64,000 nucleotides of DNA from assembly GCF_002960445.1 (NCBI RefSeq), contig NZ_POJD01000358.1:111711-175710 (forward strand). Direction: 5' to 3'. Both the position numbers and the translations under genes were made by a program. Source of the DNA: Streptococcus suis. Its GTDB lineage: Bacteria > Bacillota > Bacilli > Lactobacillales > Streptococcaceae. This document shows, one piece after another, positions 1 to 8,622 of this stretch (within the stretch, counting starts at the first letter, position 1; each line of letters opens with the position of its first letter). Below the pieces are notes generated by a model. It did not search any database, was not told where the DNA came from, and saw only the letters and a program-made list of their open reading frames with translations.

Positions 1-1215
1 ACAGTATTTATTTTTACAACAACAGATGAGGATGTTAATCGCTATGAAGATTGGGATATTATTCGTATTCCCAGTGTTCCATTTTTTGCCTTTAAAGATA
101 GGCGAGTGGCCTATGCAGGCTTTACAGACGCCTTGAAGATTGCTAGCCGGTACAAGCTAGATATTATTCATACCCATACAGAGTTCGCCTTGGGGATTTT
201 GGGTAAGATGGTGGCTAGAGAACTAGGTATTCCAGTTGTCCATACCTACCATACCCAGTATGAAGATTATGTGCATTATATTGCTAAGGGGCGGATTATT
301 CGTCCAGGCATGATTAAGTATTTTGTTCGGGCCTATTTGCGTGATTTAGATGGGGTTATCTGTCCTAGCGAAATTGTGGAAGATTTGTTGACCGGCTACG
401 ATATTCCGATTTCCAAACGGGTCATTCCTACTGGCATTGATTTGGCTAAGTTTGAACGACCAGAGATTTCAGAAGAGGATACGGCTGAATTGCGGTCACA
501 ACTGGGAATTGAGACCGATGAAACCATGTTGCTCAGTCTGTCACGGATTTCCCATGAAAAAAATATTCAGGCCATTATTCAGGCCATGCCGAAAATTCTT
601 TCGGAAAATCCCAAGGTCAAATTGGTCATTGTTGGTGGTGGGCCCTATACAGCTGCTTTGGAGGACTTGATTGCTGAACTGGCTTTGGAAGAACATGTTC
701 AGTTAACAGGGATGATTGCGCCAAGTGATACTGCTCTTTACTACAAGGCTGCAGATTTCTTTATCTCCGCCTCGACTAGTGAAACACAGGGCTTGACCTT
801 CTTAGAAAGCCTGGCTTCAGGAACTCCGATTTTAGCCCATGTCAATCCCTATTTGAAGAATGTGGTAACGGATAAGATGTTTGGAACCCTCTTTGTTCGT
901 GAGCAGGAATTGGCTGATGCAGTAGTAGAAGCCGTTGTTGCAACACCGCCAATGAATGCGCATGTTTTGAATAAGAAGTTATATGAAATTTCTTCAACAA
1001 ATTTTGGTCGTCGTGTCTACGAATATTATTTAGATTTGAAAATTTCCTATGATTTCCGTAGGGAACACACCAATCAGGATACAGTAGCAGAAGCAATTTT
1101 GAAGGAAACCATTTACTTACCCCAAAAAATTGTTGTTAAGTCAACGGATACGACTGTGAAGATTTTGAAAAAATCTGTTGAGCAGGTCAAATCCATTCGG
1201 AATTTCTTTGACTGA
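1..1215 (+). CDS. Glycosyltransferase family 4, diacylglycerol glucosyltransferase type (5' end outside window)
   Basis: The frame is open from base 1, so the gene starts upstream and about 404 C-terminal residues are visible. It resembles the GT-B enzymes that add glucose to diacylglycerol to make membrane glycolipids, the lipoteichoic acid anchors, at the cytoplasmic face. The stretch HTHTEF followed by VVHTYHTQYEDY is typical of the acceptor half of these enzymes. The donor half carries SRISHEKN, VGGGP and the retaining-GT EX7E motif within SETQGLTFLES (about bases 776-812). The basic, hydrophobic C-terminus fits membrane association. In streptococci such a gene is often paired with a second glycolipid transferase, which would lie left of the window. 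The exact sugar and acceptor are inferred. Confidence 0.8.
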   Translation, partial: TVFIFTTTDEDVNRYEDWDIIRIPSVPFFAFKDRRVAYAGFTDALKIASRYKLDIIHTHTEFALGILGKMVARELGIPVVHTYHTQYEDYVHYIAKGRIIRPGMIKYFVRAYLRDLDGVICPSEIVEDLLTGYDIPISKRVIPTGIDLAKFERPEISEEDTAELRSQLGIETDETMLLSLSRISHEKNIQAIIQAMPKILSENPKVKLVIVGGGPYTAALEDLIAELALEEHVQLTGMIAPSDTALYYKAADFFISASTSETQGLTFLESLASGTPILAHVNPYLKNVVTDKMFGTLFVREQELADAVVEAVVATPPMNAHVLNKKLYEISSTNFGRRVYEYYLDLKISYDFRREHTNQDTVAEAILKETIYLPQKIVVKSTDTTVKILKKSVEQVKSIRNFFD

Positions 1216-1296
1216 TTGGATGCTTGGGATAGTTTATTCTAAAGAGATTACCTGGGTAGCTCCATTCCTCATTTGCTAGTCAAAAAGAGGTTTCTT

Positions 1297-1644
1297 ATGA
1301 ATAAAAAGATGAAAATAGGCTTGGTTCATACTTTGATTATTTTATTCTTTTATGTTGGTATCTATGGTCTTGCTTCTTTTTTGGATACTTATCTTGCTAA
1401 GGCCTTGATTGTTAACAATATTCTTTTTTATACTCCACTAGGCTTATTCATCTTAGGCCTGATTGATGGTCGTGGTCATGGTTTTTCCATAAGGGTTCCT
1501 GTCCTAGCCTTTCTCCTCTTTCCTCTTACTATTTTTAGTTTTGGAGAGTGGATATGGCTCTATCAGGTCATCTATAGTCTATGTGCAGTGGTAGGATGCT
1601 TGTTAGGCGCTCTGCTATGTCACATAAAAAATAAAAGTCTTTGA
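1297..1644 (+). CDS. Small integral membrane protein, function unknown
   Basis: This is a 115-residue protein. ATG 1297 is chosen because AAAAGAGG lies 6 bases upstream; an in-frame TTG at 1273 has no such site. The protein is almost wholly hydrophobic, with four likely membrane segments (about residues 8-30, 37-58, 66-84 and 87-107), a basic N-terminus (MNKKMK) and a basic C-terminus (HIKNKSL). It lies 81 bases after the glycosyltransferase and just before the T-box promoter, so it is probably the last gene of the glycolipid transcript. I do not recognise the family. Confidence 0.7.
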   Translation: MNKKMKIGLVHTLIILFFYVGIYGLASFLDTYLAKALIVNNILFYTPLGLFILGLIDGRGHGFSIRVPVLAFLLFPLTIFSFGEWIWLYQVIYSLCAVVGCLLGALLCHIKNKSL

Positions 1645-1668
1645 AAAAATGGAAAAAGGTGGTATAAT
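1641..1668 (+). promoter_or_regulatory. Promoter of the thrS T-box transcript
   Basis: TTGAAA at 1641-1646 and TATAAT at 1663-1668 are separated by 16 bases. The start site would fall near 1676, at the head of the T-box leader. The -35 overlaps the stop codon of the upstream membrane protein gene. Confidence 0.65.
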
Positions 1669-1675
1669 AGCACTT

Positions 1676-1888
1676 AGAGATTTATCAATTCTAGGAAATC
1701 TTTGAGAGAGTGTGCGGTGGGTGCAAGCACATAGAGGATAGGATTGACACTACTCGGTAGGATTTTATGCAAACATAAAAGGGTGGTTCCCTTATCGCCA
1801 ATCTGAGGTAGTCAGGCTTTTCGGTGTGACTGCGAATGAAGGTGGAACCACGTTACGACGTCCTTTTGCGAGGGCGTCGTATTTTCTG
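1676..1888 (+). promoter_or_regulatory. T-box riboswitch leader (threonyl-tRNA sensing, inferred from thrS)
   Basis: The hallmark T-box sequence AAGGTGGAACCACG is at about 1839-1852. It is followed by an intrinsic terminator (arms 1855-1863 and 1872-1880, then ATTTTCT). Upstream, 1690-1820 folds into a long stem I region. Uncharged tRNA binding should favour the antiterminator and allow read-through. The specifier codon was not assigned with certainty. The leader is unusually far from thrS (about 550 bases) because a broken gene and a second structured leader lie between. Confidence 0.85.
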
Positions 1889-1902
1889 TTGGAGGAGGAC
1901 TG

Positions 1903-2286
1903 ATGCTACCTGATGACTTATTAAGACGGTGTCAAGATGTGCGGAGAGCCTATAGAGAACTGGAACTCAAGCACTATGAGAAAGAGTAGTCTATTGAGGA
2001 GTGAAACAGTCTGGGGATAGACTGTTTCAGCTCAACAACTTAAAATAAAGACTTGTTGACCAACTCTTTTCTATTTGTTGAGTTCTTTCTCGCTCCCAAC
2101 ATGAACCGCCTGATTATGACCAAGCAGGGTCGCTACTATGATGAAACGCCCTATAGCTTGGAGCATAAACTGGCTGAAAATATCTGGTGGTTGATTGAAT
2201 TGGCCGACCGCCTGGATATTGACATTCAAAAAGAAATGGAAACCTTTTTAGCTCAAAAAGAAGAGTTATTGGGGATTAAAAAATAA
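1903..2286 (+). pseudogene. Broken MazG-like pyrophosphohydrolase gene between the T-box and thrS
   Basis: A strong ribosome site (GGAGGAGGA, 1891-1899) precedes ATG 1903, which opens a 28-codon frame reading MLPDDLLRRCQDVRRAYREL and ending ...HYEKE at TAG 1987. The same frame resumes coherently near 2101 and ends ...HKLAENIWWLIELADRLDID..., the helical C-terminus typical of MazG-like nucleotide pyrophosphohydrolases. Between them lie TAG, TGA and TAA stops and a palindrome (2003-2032, AAACAGTC...GACTGTTT). The simplest reading is a Trp-to-TAG nonsense change plus insertion of the palindromic repeat. The family call is moderate; the broken state is clear. Confidence 0.55.
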
Positions 2287-2295
2287 ATAAAAAAT

Positions 2296-2440
2296 AGAAA
2301 GGACTAGGGTCTCCGTATTTGGTTGAACTGAATACGGGCTACGGACTGGGCCAAAAAGATAAACGAGAACTAGACGCTTGCGTCGTCGTTCTGTTTCCTA
2401 TTTTGTCTGTGTCCGCTTAACGCCCTTTATATCTTATATT
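2296..2440 (+). ncRNA. Structured leader A ahead of thrS (same family as leader at 27564)
   Basis: This region folds into ordered stems: P2 CCGTATT 2313-2319 with AATACGG 2331-2337; P3 2353-2370 with 2388-2404 (AAAAAGATAAACGAGAAC against GTTCTGTTTCCTATTTT); and an inner hairpin GACGC 2373-2377 with CGTC 2381-2384. It ends with CTTAACGCCCTTTA (2416-2429) just before the thrS ATG. The same blocks in the same order occur before the helicase gene at 27715, with different but still paired arms. No Shine-Dalgarno sequence is visible before ATG 2441. The role is inferred to be post-transcriptional control of thrS. Confidence 0.6.
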
Positions 2441-4393
2441 ATGATTAACATTACTTTCCCAGATGGTGCTGTTCGTGAGTACCAAGCTGGTATGACAACT
2501 TTTGAAATTGCGGAGAGTATCAGCAAGTCTTTGGCGAAAAAGGCGCTTGCTGGTAAGTTCAATGGTAAATTGATTGACACCACTCGTGCCATTGAAGAGG
2601 ATGGGACGCTTGAAATCGTAACGCCTGACCATGAAGATGCCTTGCCAATCTTGCGTCATTCAGCAGCTCACTTGTTTGCCCAAGCGGCTCGTCGCCTTTT
2701 CCCAGACATCAAGTTGGGCGTTGGTCCAGCCATTCAGGACGGTTTCTACTATGATACGGACAATGCTGCTGGTCAGATTTCAAATGAAGACCTGCCACGT
2801 ATTCAGGAAGAAATGGCTAAAATTGTCAAGGAAAATTTCCCTTCTGAACGCCGTGAGGTGACTAAGGAAGAAGCTCTGGAGATTTTCAAAAATGATCCAT
2901 ATAAGCTGGAACTCATTCAAGAACACTCGGATGACGAGGGTGGTTTGACCATCTATACTCAGGGTGAATACGTTGACCTCTGCCGTGGTCCACACGTTCC
3001 ATCAACAGGCCGTATCCAGATTTTTGAATTGCTCAATGTGGCTGGTGCTTACTGGCGTGGTAAGAGCGAAAATCCAATGATGCAACGGGTCTATGGTACA
3101 GCTTGGTTTGACAAGAAAGACCTCAAGGCTTACCTTCAAATGCGTGAGGAAGCTAAAGAACGCGACCACCGTAAACTTGGTAAAGAATTGGATCTCTTCA
3201 TGATCAGCCAAGAAGTTGGTCAAGGCTTGCCATTCTGGTTGCCAAATGGAGCGACCATCCGTCGTACCTTGGAGCGTTACATCACAGACAAAGAGTTGGC
3301 TTCAGGTTACCAGCACGTTTACACACCACCGTTGGCTTCTGTTGAGCTCTACAAGACTTCAGGTCACTGGGAGCACTACTCAGAAGATATGTTCCCAACC
3401 ATGGACATGGGGGACGGTGAAGAGTTTGTTCTTCGTCCGATGAACTGTCCACACCACATTCAAGTTTACAAAAACCATGTGCGTTCATACCGTGAATTGC
3501 CAGTGCGTATCGCCGAGCTGGGTATGATGCACCGCTATGAGAAATCTGGTGCATTGACTGGTTTGCAGCGTGTGCGTGAGATGACCCTCAACGACGGTCA
3601 TATCTTTGTCACACCTGAACAAATCCAAGAAGAGTTCAAAAAAGCTCTCCAGTTGATTATCGATGTGTACGCAGATTTCAACCTAAACGACTACCGTTTT
3701 CGCCTGTCTTATCGTGATCCAGAGGACAAAGAGAAGTACTATGACAACGATGAGATGTGGGAAAATGCCCAACGCATGTTGAAAGGTGCCATGGATGAAA
3801 TGGGCGTGGACTACTTTGAAGCTGAGGGTGAGGCTGCCTTCTACGGTCCGAAATTGGATATCCAAGTGAAAACGGCCCTTGGTAACGAAGAAACCCTGTC
3901 AACCATTCAGTTGGACTTCCTCTTGCCAGAACGCTTTGGCTTGACCTATATCGGTGCTGACGGTGAGGAGCACCGCCCAGTTATGATTCACCGTGGTGTC
4001 ATCTCAACTATGGAACGCTTCACTGCCATCTTGATTGAAACCTACAAGGGTGCCTTCCCAACTTGGTTGGCTCCAACCCAAGTGACTATGATTCCAATCT
4101 CTGTGGAAGCTCATTTGGACTACGCTTGGAAGGTTGCTAAAGAATTGCAAGACCGTGGCGTTCGCGTACACGTGGATGAGCGGAACGAGAAGATGCAATA
4201 CAAGATCCGTCAGAGCCAGACCAGCAAGATTCCATACCAGCTCATCGTCGGTGACAAGGAAATGGAGGACAATGCTGTCAACGTTCGTCGCTACGGAAGC
4301 AAGGCAACACAAACTCAGTCAGTTACAGAATTTGTGGATCATATCCTAGCAGATATTGCCCGTAAGTCACGACCAGCTGAAACAGCTGAATAA
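2441..4393 (+). CDS. thrS: Threonyl-tRNA synthetase
   Basis: This 650-residue cytoplasmic class II synthetase charges tRNA-Thr. An N-terminal TGS domain ([15 protein letters not shown]...) is followed by the editing domain ([26 protein letters not shown]), the catalytic core with [10 protein letters not shown] (zinc/ATP region), RYEKSGAL and FYGPKLDIQ, and the anticodon-binding domain ending near [15 protein letters not shown]. Length and order match the family. ATG 2441 is chosen by homology; the frame extends to TTG 2378 but that part reads as low-complexity basic sequence lying in the structured leader. There is no recognisable ribosome site, which is odd for such a highly expressed gene. 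A T-box and a second structured leader precede it, and a terminator follows at 4402. Confidence 0.97.
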   Translation: MINITFPDGAVREYQAGMTTFEIAESISKSLAKKALAGKFNGKLIDTTRAIEEDGTLEIVTPDHEDALPILRHSAAHLFAQAARRLFPDIKLGVGPAIQDGFYYDTDNAAGQISNEDLPRIQEEMAKIVKENFPSERREVTKEEALEIFKNDPYKLELIQEHSDDEGGLTIYTQGEYVDLCRGPHVPSTGRIQIFELLNVAGAYWRGKSENPMMQRVYGTAWFDKKDLKAYLQMREEAKERDHRKLGKELDLFMISQEVGQGLPFWLPNGATIRRTLERYITDKELASGYQHVYTPPLASVELYKTSGHWEHYSEDMFPTMDMGDGEEFVLRPMNCPHHIQVYKNHVRSYRELPVRIAELGMMHRYEKSGALTGLQRVREMTLNDGHIFVTPEQIQEEFKKALQLIIDVYADFNLNDYRFRLSYRDPEDKEKYYDNDEMWENAQRMLKGAMDEMGVDYFEAEGEAAFYGPKLDIQVKTALGNEETLSTIQLDFLLPERFGLTYIGADGEEHRPVMIHRGVISTMERFTAILIETYKGAFPTWLAPTQVTMIPISVEAHLDYAWKVAKELQDRGVRVHVDERNEKMQYKIRQSQTSKIPYQLIVGDKEMEDNAVNVRRYGSKATQTQSVTEFVDHILADIARKSRPAETAE

Positions 4394-4401
4394 TAAATAT
4401 A

Positions 4402-4428
4402 AGGAGAAGTCCGTAAGGGCTTCTTTTT
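4402..4428 (+). terminator. thrS terminator
   Basis: The hairpin AGAAGTCC-GTAA-GGGCTTCT is followed by a run of T. Confidence 0.85.
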
Positions 4429-4459
4429 TGGTATAATAGTCAAGGAAAGAGGTGCTTAA

Positions 4460-5323
4460 ATGAAAAGGATAATGAAGTTTATTGTAGGTCTTATATTAGG
4501 AATTATTGGTTTCTTTGGCATTTTGTTGCTTTGTCTATTGCTACTCTTTAGTCCCAAAGTGGCTACTCGAGAGGAATTGATATCGTATCAGACGATGCTT
4601 GAACAGGGTATGGAGTCATATGGTTTCACTGGTAAGGTGGAGTTGACAAAATTTCGTCCTATAACCATTGGTAACCCATGGGATGTTCTAGAGTATGATT
4701 ATACTGAGGTTATAGATGGTCAGTCAATTACACTTCAATCCTCTGATACTTTGGTCAATAACCGAATTGAAGGACAGGAGGCATTAAACGGACTACTAAA
4801 TATGACGGTCTATTTTGATGATAGTCCAAGCGGAATGTTGTATCAATTTGATGGTATCGTTGACCAAGCTATGTGGCATCAGCCGAGAGGTAAATATTTA
4901 CTGAATCAGGCACAGCAGATATTTAAATTGATGGAAGAAAAAGATTTCACTTTGTTTGAAGTGGATGGTAGGCTTGAAACTCAGGATGAAAAACTGATAA
5001 AGTTTTATAAAAAGGTAGAGGAAAATCGCCATAATGGTCGGGCTTTTGCAGGTTTTTATGATATAAATTTGGACTGGCTCATGGAGGAAGAAATGGCGGT
5101 AATTGAAGTTGAATTTTTTAATAAGAAGGACCTTGGTTTAGAAAATGACTTAGTGGAGGAAGATAAATTACTAGCTGATTTAAAACAGAAAGTCGAAACA
5201 TTTGACTATTCTAATGTGGAAGACGGAACCTACAGAATTGGTTTTCGTAGACCTGGAGTGCAGTCGACAAGTTTTTTCGTAACAATCAAGGTAAAAGATC
5301 ATCGTCATTCATTCTTAAAGTAG
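4460..5323 (+). CDS. Membrane-anchored extracellular protein, function unknown
   Basis: This 287-residue protein has one N-terminal hydrophobic segment (about residues 8-30) preceded by MKRIMK, so a signal anchor with the rest outside is likely. There is no lipobox cysteine in the expected place. The remainder is acidic, with a charged stretch near residues 230-250 (LENDLVEEDKLLADLKQKVE). TATAAT at 4432-4437 and AAAGAGG at 4446-4452 give it its own promoter and ribosome site. It is a single-gene unit ending at the bidirectional terminator at 5338. I do not recognise a domain. Confidence 0.75.
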   Translation: MKRIMKFIVGLILGIIGFFGILLLCLLLLFSPKVATREELISYQTMLEQGMESYGFTGKVELTKFRPITIGNPWDVLEYDYTEVIDGQSITLQSSDTLVNNRIEGQEALNGLLNMTVYFDDSPSGMLYQFDGIVDQAMWHQPRGKYLLNQAQQIFKLMEEKDFTLFEVDGRLETQDEKLIKFYKKVEENRHNGRAFAGFYDINLDWLMEEEMAVIEVEFFNKKDLGLENDLVEEDKLLADLKQKVETFDYSNVEDGTYRIGFRRPGVQSTSFFVTIKVKDHRHSFLK

Positions 5324-5337
5324 TTATTGCAAACACC

Positions 5338-5367
5338 AAAACTCCCAACCGATTGGCTGGGAGTTTT
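5338..5367. terminator. Bidirectional terminator between convergent genes
   Basis: AAAACTCCCA and TGGGAGTTTT form a perfect 10-bp stem with A and T flanks usable from both sides. Confidence 0.85.
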
Positions 5368-5372
5368 GGTAG

Positions 5373-5430
5373 TACTCAATGAAAATCAAAATCAAGTCAA
5401 CAACGGCTGAGTTTGATTTTCGAAGAGTAT
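5373..5430. mobile_element. Short RUP-like MITE (58 bp)
   Basis: The left end is TACTCAATGAAAATCAAA and the right end GATTTTCGAAGAGTAT, an inverted pair resembling the termini of the pneumococcal RUP repeat (an IS630-derived MITE). The interior is very short, so this looks like an internally deleted copy. Its last base lies in the stop codon of the minus-strand permease gene. The same termini bracket the 558-bp element at 26937. Confidence 0.65.
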
Positions 5431-6089
5431 TATTCAATCGAACTCGCCCAAGACTTGGCCACATAACGTGACAGGCTTGAGATGGCGAAGTTGATGCTAA
5501 AGTAAATCAAGGCTACCATGAGATAGAGTGCAAAGACTTGTTCTGCTTCAAAATGGCGTCCCATTAGGATTTGGCTGGCACCGAAAAGCTCTTGCAAAGC
5601 GATAACGGAGTAGAGGAAGCTGGTATCCTTGATAACCGTTACAATCTGTGAGATGATAGCTGGTAGCATCTTACGAATGGCTTGAGGCATGATGATATAG
5701 ACCATGATTTGTACTGGGGTAAAACCCTGTGACAAACCAGCTTCAGTCTGGCCCGGTCCGATGGCGTTTAGACCACCACGGATAATCTCGGCCATAGCTG
5801 CCGTGGTAAAAATAGTAAAGGCAGTAATACCGGCAGGCGTTGACTTCATTTGGAAGACCAAGAAAACGGTGAAAATCCAAAGTAGGTTTGGTACATTTCG
5901 CACAAATTCAATATAGATAGTCGCAATCCACTTGAAGAGTGGATTTTTCCCATTTCGCATGATAGCTAAAATCATGCCAAAGAGAACTGATAGAACCACC
6001 GAAATACTAGAGATATAAAGGGTTAACTTCAAACCACTCCACAAGAGTTGGAAGGTTGAAGGCTTGAGTAATTCTAAAACATAATTCAT
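5430..6089 (-). CDS. Polar amino-acid ABC transporter permease
   Basis: This 219-residue inner-membrane subunit has five hydrophobic segments. The EAA-type loop that contacts the ATPase is visible as EAGLSQGFTPVQIMVYIIMPQAIRKM (read as GxTxxQ...PQA), standard for the HisM/GlnP permease family. It is the last gene of a four-gene minus-strand operon (ATPase, binding protein, permease, permease) and starts 12 bases after the preceding permease. Glutamate/glutamine or aspartate is the likely substrate class by family; the exact substrate cannot be read. Its stop codon touches a RUP-like element. Confidence 0.9.
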   Translation of the reverse strand: MNYVLELLKPSTFQLLWSGLKLTLYISSISVVLSVLFGMILAIMRNGKNPLFKWIATIYIEFVRNVPNLLWIFTVFLVFQMKSTPAGITAFTIFTTAAMAEIIRGGLNAIGPGQTEAGLSQGFTPVQIMVYIIMPQAIRKMLPAIISQIVTVIKDTSFLYSVIALQELFGASQILMGRHFEAEQVFALYLMVALIYFSINFAISSLSRYVAKSWASSIE

Positions 6090-6101
6090 TGTTCAACCTC
6101 C

Positions 6102-6800
6102 TTAGTGTGAAAAGGTAGCCTTATTTTTCTCTTCGATACGGCGGCCCCAGCTTGCAACAGGGAAACACATACAGAAGTAGAGGAAGGCAGCGCCAGCAAA
6201 GGCTGGAATATAGTTAGCGTTCATAGCAGACCAAGACTTGGTCATGAACATAATGTCAGCACCTGAGATAATAGCAACTGTAGCCGTGTTTTTAATCAAG
6301 TTTACAACTTGGTTGGTCAAAGGTGGCAAGATTGTTGGAATAGCCTGGGGCAAGATGATGATACGCATGGTTTCAGACTGGGTAAAGCCTTGTGAAAGTG
6401 CAGCTTCAGTCTGACCAGTTGGCACCGCCTCAATCCCTGCACGGATGACCTCTGCGATATAGGCACCGTGGTAAAGTCCCACACAGATAACAGCTGTCCA
6501 GTAGATGGACGGCATGAGGATGTAGTTGGAAATCAAGGGCAAGCCATAATAAACAATCATGAACTGAACCAAGAGCGGAGTGTTTTGGAAGTATTCCACA
6601 TAGACACGAGCTAGCACCTTTAAGAGCTTGTTCTTGCTAGAAGATAGGCTGCCAAAAAGTATGCCTAGTAACATGGCTGTGATAAAAGCCCCAATAGTAA
6701 TGGCTAGGGTGAAGAGGAAGCCTTGGAAGAAGAGAGGGAAGTCATTGAAATAACTAACCCAGTTTTCCCAAGCATAGGGACTTGTAGTCAAGATAGTCAT
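6102..6800 (-). CDS. Polar amino-acid ABC transporter permease
   Basis: This 232-residue protein is the second permease of the pair, homologous to the one at 5430. The EAA loop is present (EAALSQGFTQSETMRIIILP), with five to six membrane segments starting near residue 20. Heteromeric GlnP/HisM-type permeases of this kind form the channel for one importer. It begins 14 bases after the binding-protein gene, and the ribosome site AGGG lies just upstream of its ATG at 6800. Confidence 0.9.
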   Translation of the reverse strand: MTILTTSPYAWENWVSYFNDFPLFFQGFLFTLAITIGAFITAMLLGILFGSLSSSKNKLLKVLARVYVEYFQNTPLLVQFMIVYYGLPLISNYILMPSIYWTAVICVGLYHGAYIAEVIRAGIEAVPTGQTEAALSQGFTQSETMRIIILPQAIPTILPPLTNQVVNLIKNTATVAIISGADIMFMTKSWSAMNANYIPAFAGAAFLYFCMCFPVASWGRRIEEKNKATFSH

Positions 6801-6814
6801 AAAATTTTCCCTTT

Positions 6815-7660
6815 CTATTCGTCGGTTTCTGTTACAGGCTTCAAGCCATTGGCATCATAGATAGCCTGTAAACTGCCATCATTATGCCAAGTTTCAATGA
6901 GAGTATTCAGGTAGGCATTTAAATCTTTGTTTGACAGTTTAGTGGCGATACCATAGTCAGATGCAGAGAAGCTGAAGTCCAGTAATTTAGACTTAGAACC
7001 AATGTAGCCTGATAGGATGGATTGGTCTACGGAGAAGCTATCAATACGGTGGGCACGAAGCGATACAGAAAGCTCTGGATAGGAACCCAATTCAGCAAAT
7101 GAGACAGAGATACCATATTTATCAGCTAAGTCAGTAATCAATTTACGCGTGATAGAACCTTGAGCAACCCCGACAGTCTTTCCGTCTAAGTCAGTGAAGG
7201 TTTCGATACCGCTATCCTTGTTGACTAATAAACCTACAGCATCTGTGTAGTAAGGGCTTGTAAAGTTGTAAAGCAACTTCCGCTCATCGGTAATAGTGAA
7301 GGTTGCGATGACCATATCTACTTGTCCATTATCAAGGAGGGGACCACGAGTTTGGGCTGTTACAGGGGTGAATTCAATATCCACTCCCAACTCATCAGCA
7401 ATTTTACGAGCGATGTCGATTTCCATGCCTTCAAATTCATAAGTATCCGGATTTTTAAAGCCAAAGTTAGGGACGTCCTGTTTCACTCCGACACGGAGCA
7501 CGCCCCTATCAATGATGGCTTGAACCTGGTCGCTATTAGTAATAGGTGCAGGTGTTTCTGTTTGGACAACGGTTTGATTGATATGGATAAAGAACAGCGT
7601 TAAGATGCTGATGATAGCAAGCCTGACGGCTAAAAATAGATTGACTTTTTTATCTGTCAT
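6815..7660 (-). CDS. Amino-acid ABC transporter substrate-binding protein, membrane-anchored without lipobox
   Basis: This 281-residue family 3 solute-binding protein delivers polar amino acids to the adjacent permeases. ATG 7660 follows AGGAGGTT (7665-7672 on the minus strand); longer starts run into the ATPase gene. The N-terminus (MTDKKVNLFLAVRLAIISIL) is hydrophobic but lacks a Cys, so it is probably held by an uncleaved anchor rather than lipid. The binding domain shows GVLRVGVKQDVPNFGFKN, GMEIDIARKIADELG, VDMVIATFTITDERK and the second-lobe GKTVGVAQGS. The lipid-free anchor is unusual for Gram-positive binding proteins. Confidence 0.88.
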   Translation of the reverse strand: MTDKKVNLFLAVRLAIISILTLFFIHINQTVVQTETPAPITNSDQVQAIIDRGVLRVGVKQDVPNFGFKNPDTYEFEGMEIDIARKIADELGVDIEFTPVTAQTRGPLLDNGQVDMVIATFTITDERKLLYNFTSPYYTDAVGLLVNKDSGIETFTDLDGKTVGVAQGSITRKLITDLADKYGISVSFAELGSYPELSVSLRAHRIDSFSVDQSILSGYIGSKSKLLDFSFSASDYGIATKLSNKDLNAYLNTLIETWHNDGSLQAIYDANGLKPVTETDE

Positions 7661-7670
7661 AAGCAACCTC

Positions 7671-8432
7671 CTAGAGTTTGACCTTGTCTGATTCATGGTT
7701 GATAATCTTGCTGAGGAACTGTTTAGCACGAGGTTCAGTAGGATTGTCAAAGAAGCCATTGACATCGGTTGTATCAACCAATACTTCCCCCTCAGCCATG
7801 AAGATGATTCGGTCAGCAACTTCACGAGCAAAGCCCATTTCGTGGGTTACGACAATCATATTCATTCCATCACGAGCCAATTTTTGCATAACTGCAAGAA
7901 CATCGCCGATTGTTTCTGGGTCAAGGGCAGAAGTTGGTTCGTCAAATAGGAGCAATTCTGGGTGCATAGCTAGACCACGGGCGATGGCAACACGTTGCTT
8001 TTGACCACCCGATAGCATGGCAGGGTAGGAATCTTTACGGTCCCAGAGGTTTACGAATTCAAGGTATTTCTTGGCAGTCTTTTCAGCAGTAGCCTTATCA
8101 ATGCCTAAAACCTTAATCGGTGCCAAGGTAACATTTTCTAACACAGTTTTATGTGGATAGAGATTGAAGTGTTGGAAAACCATGCCGACTTCCTTGCGAA
8201 GAGCTACCAATTCTTTGACAGATGAGCCGGATACGGTATGTCCATTGACAACAAGGCTACCTTGATCGACAGTTTCTAGTCCATTGATGGTACGAATAAG
8301 AGTTGATTTACCAGAACCGGATGGTCCAAGGAGAACAACAACCTGTCCAGGTTCGAATTCCAAGTTGATATTGCGAAGAGCATGGTAGTCACCATAGTAT
8401 TTGTTTACATCTTTAAATTCTACTAAAGCCAT
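7671..8432 (-). CDS. Amino-acid ABC transporter ATP-binding protein
   Basis: This 253-residue cytoplasmic ATPase of the GlnQ type powers the importer encoded downstream. Motifs are Walker A GPSGSGKST, Q-loop VFQHFNLYPHKTV, signature LSGGQKQR, Walker B LLLFDEPTSALDP and switch His in VTHEMGF. ATG 8432 is chosen because AAGGAG lies 6-10 bases upstream and MALVEFKDVNKYYG is the usual family start; an in-frame start at 8492 adds a non-conserved tail. It is the first gene of the operon. Confidence 0.94.
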   Translation of the reverse strand: MALVEFKDVNKYYGDYHALRNINLEFEPGQVVVLLGPSGSGKSTLIRTINGLETVDQGSLVVNGHTVSGSSVKELVALRKEVGMVFQHFNLYPHKTVLENVTLAPIKVLGIDKATAEKTAKKYLEFVNLWDRKDSYPAMLSGGQKQRVAIARGLAMHPELLLFDEPTSALDPETIGDVLAVMQKLARDGMNMIVVTHEMGFAREVADRIIFMAEGEVLVDTTDVNGFFDNPTEPRAKQFLSKIINHESDKVKL

Positions 8433-8463
8433 AGTAATCTCCTTTTTTATGTAAGATAATAGC

Positions 8464-8492
8464 ATGATATCACTCCCTATATTAAAAGTCAA
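8464..8492 (-). promoter_or_regulatory. Promoter of the amino-acid ABC operon
   Basis: On the minus strand TTGACT (8487-8492) and TATCAT (8464-8469) are 17 bases apart. A weak CodY-like motif (AATTGTCTGAATTT) lies just upstream, which would suit nitrogen control but is a poor match. Confidence 0.55.
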
Positions 8493-8622
8493 GTAAATTC
8501 AGACAATTTAATATAGGATATGTGATAAGATATAACATAACTATGTTAGTTAACTCTGGTTATGAATTTTTTAAGTAAGTTTGATATAATAGAAGAAATA
8601 AAGATAATTAAGGTAAGAAATT

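Noticed and set aside
2378..2440. Extended thrS start at TTG 2378
   Set aside because: The extension is not thrS-like and falls in the structured leader; family start is MINITFPDG at 2441.
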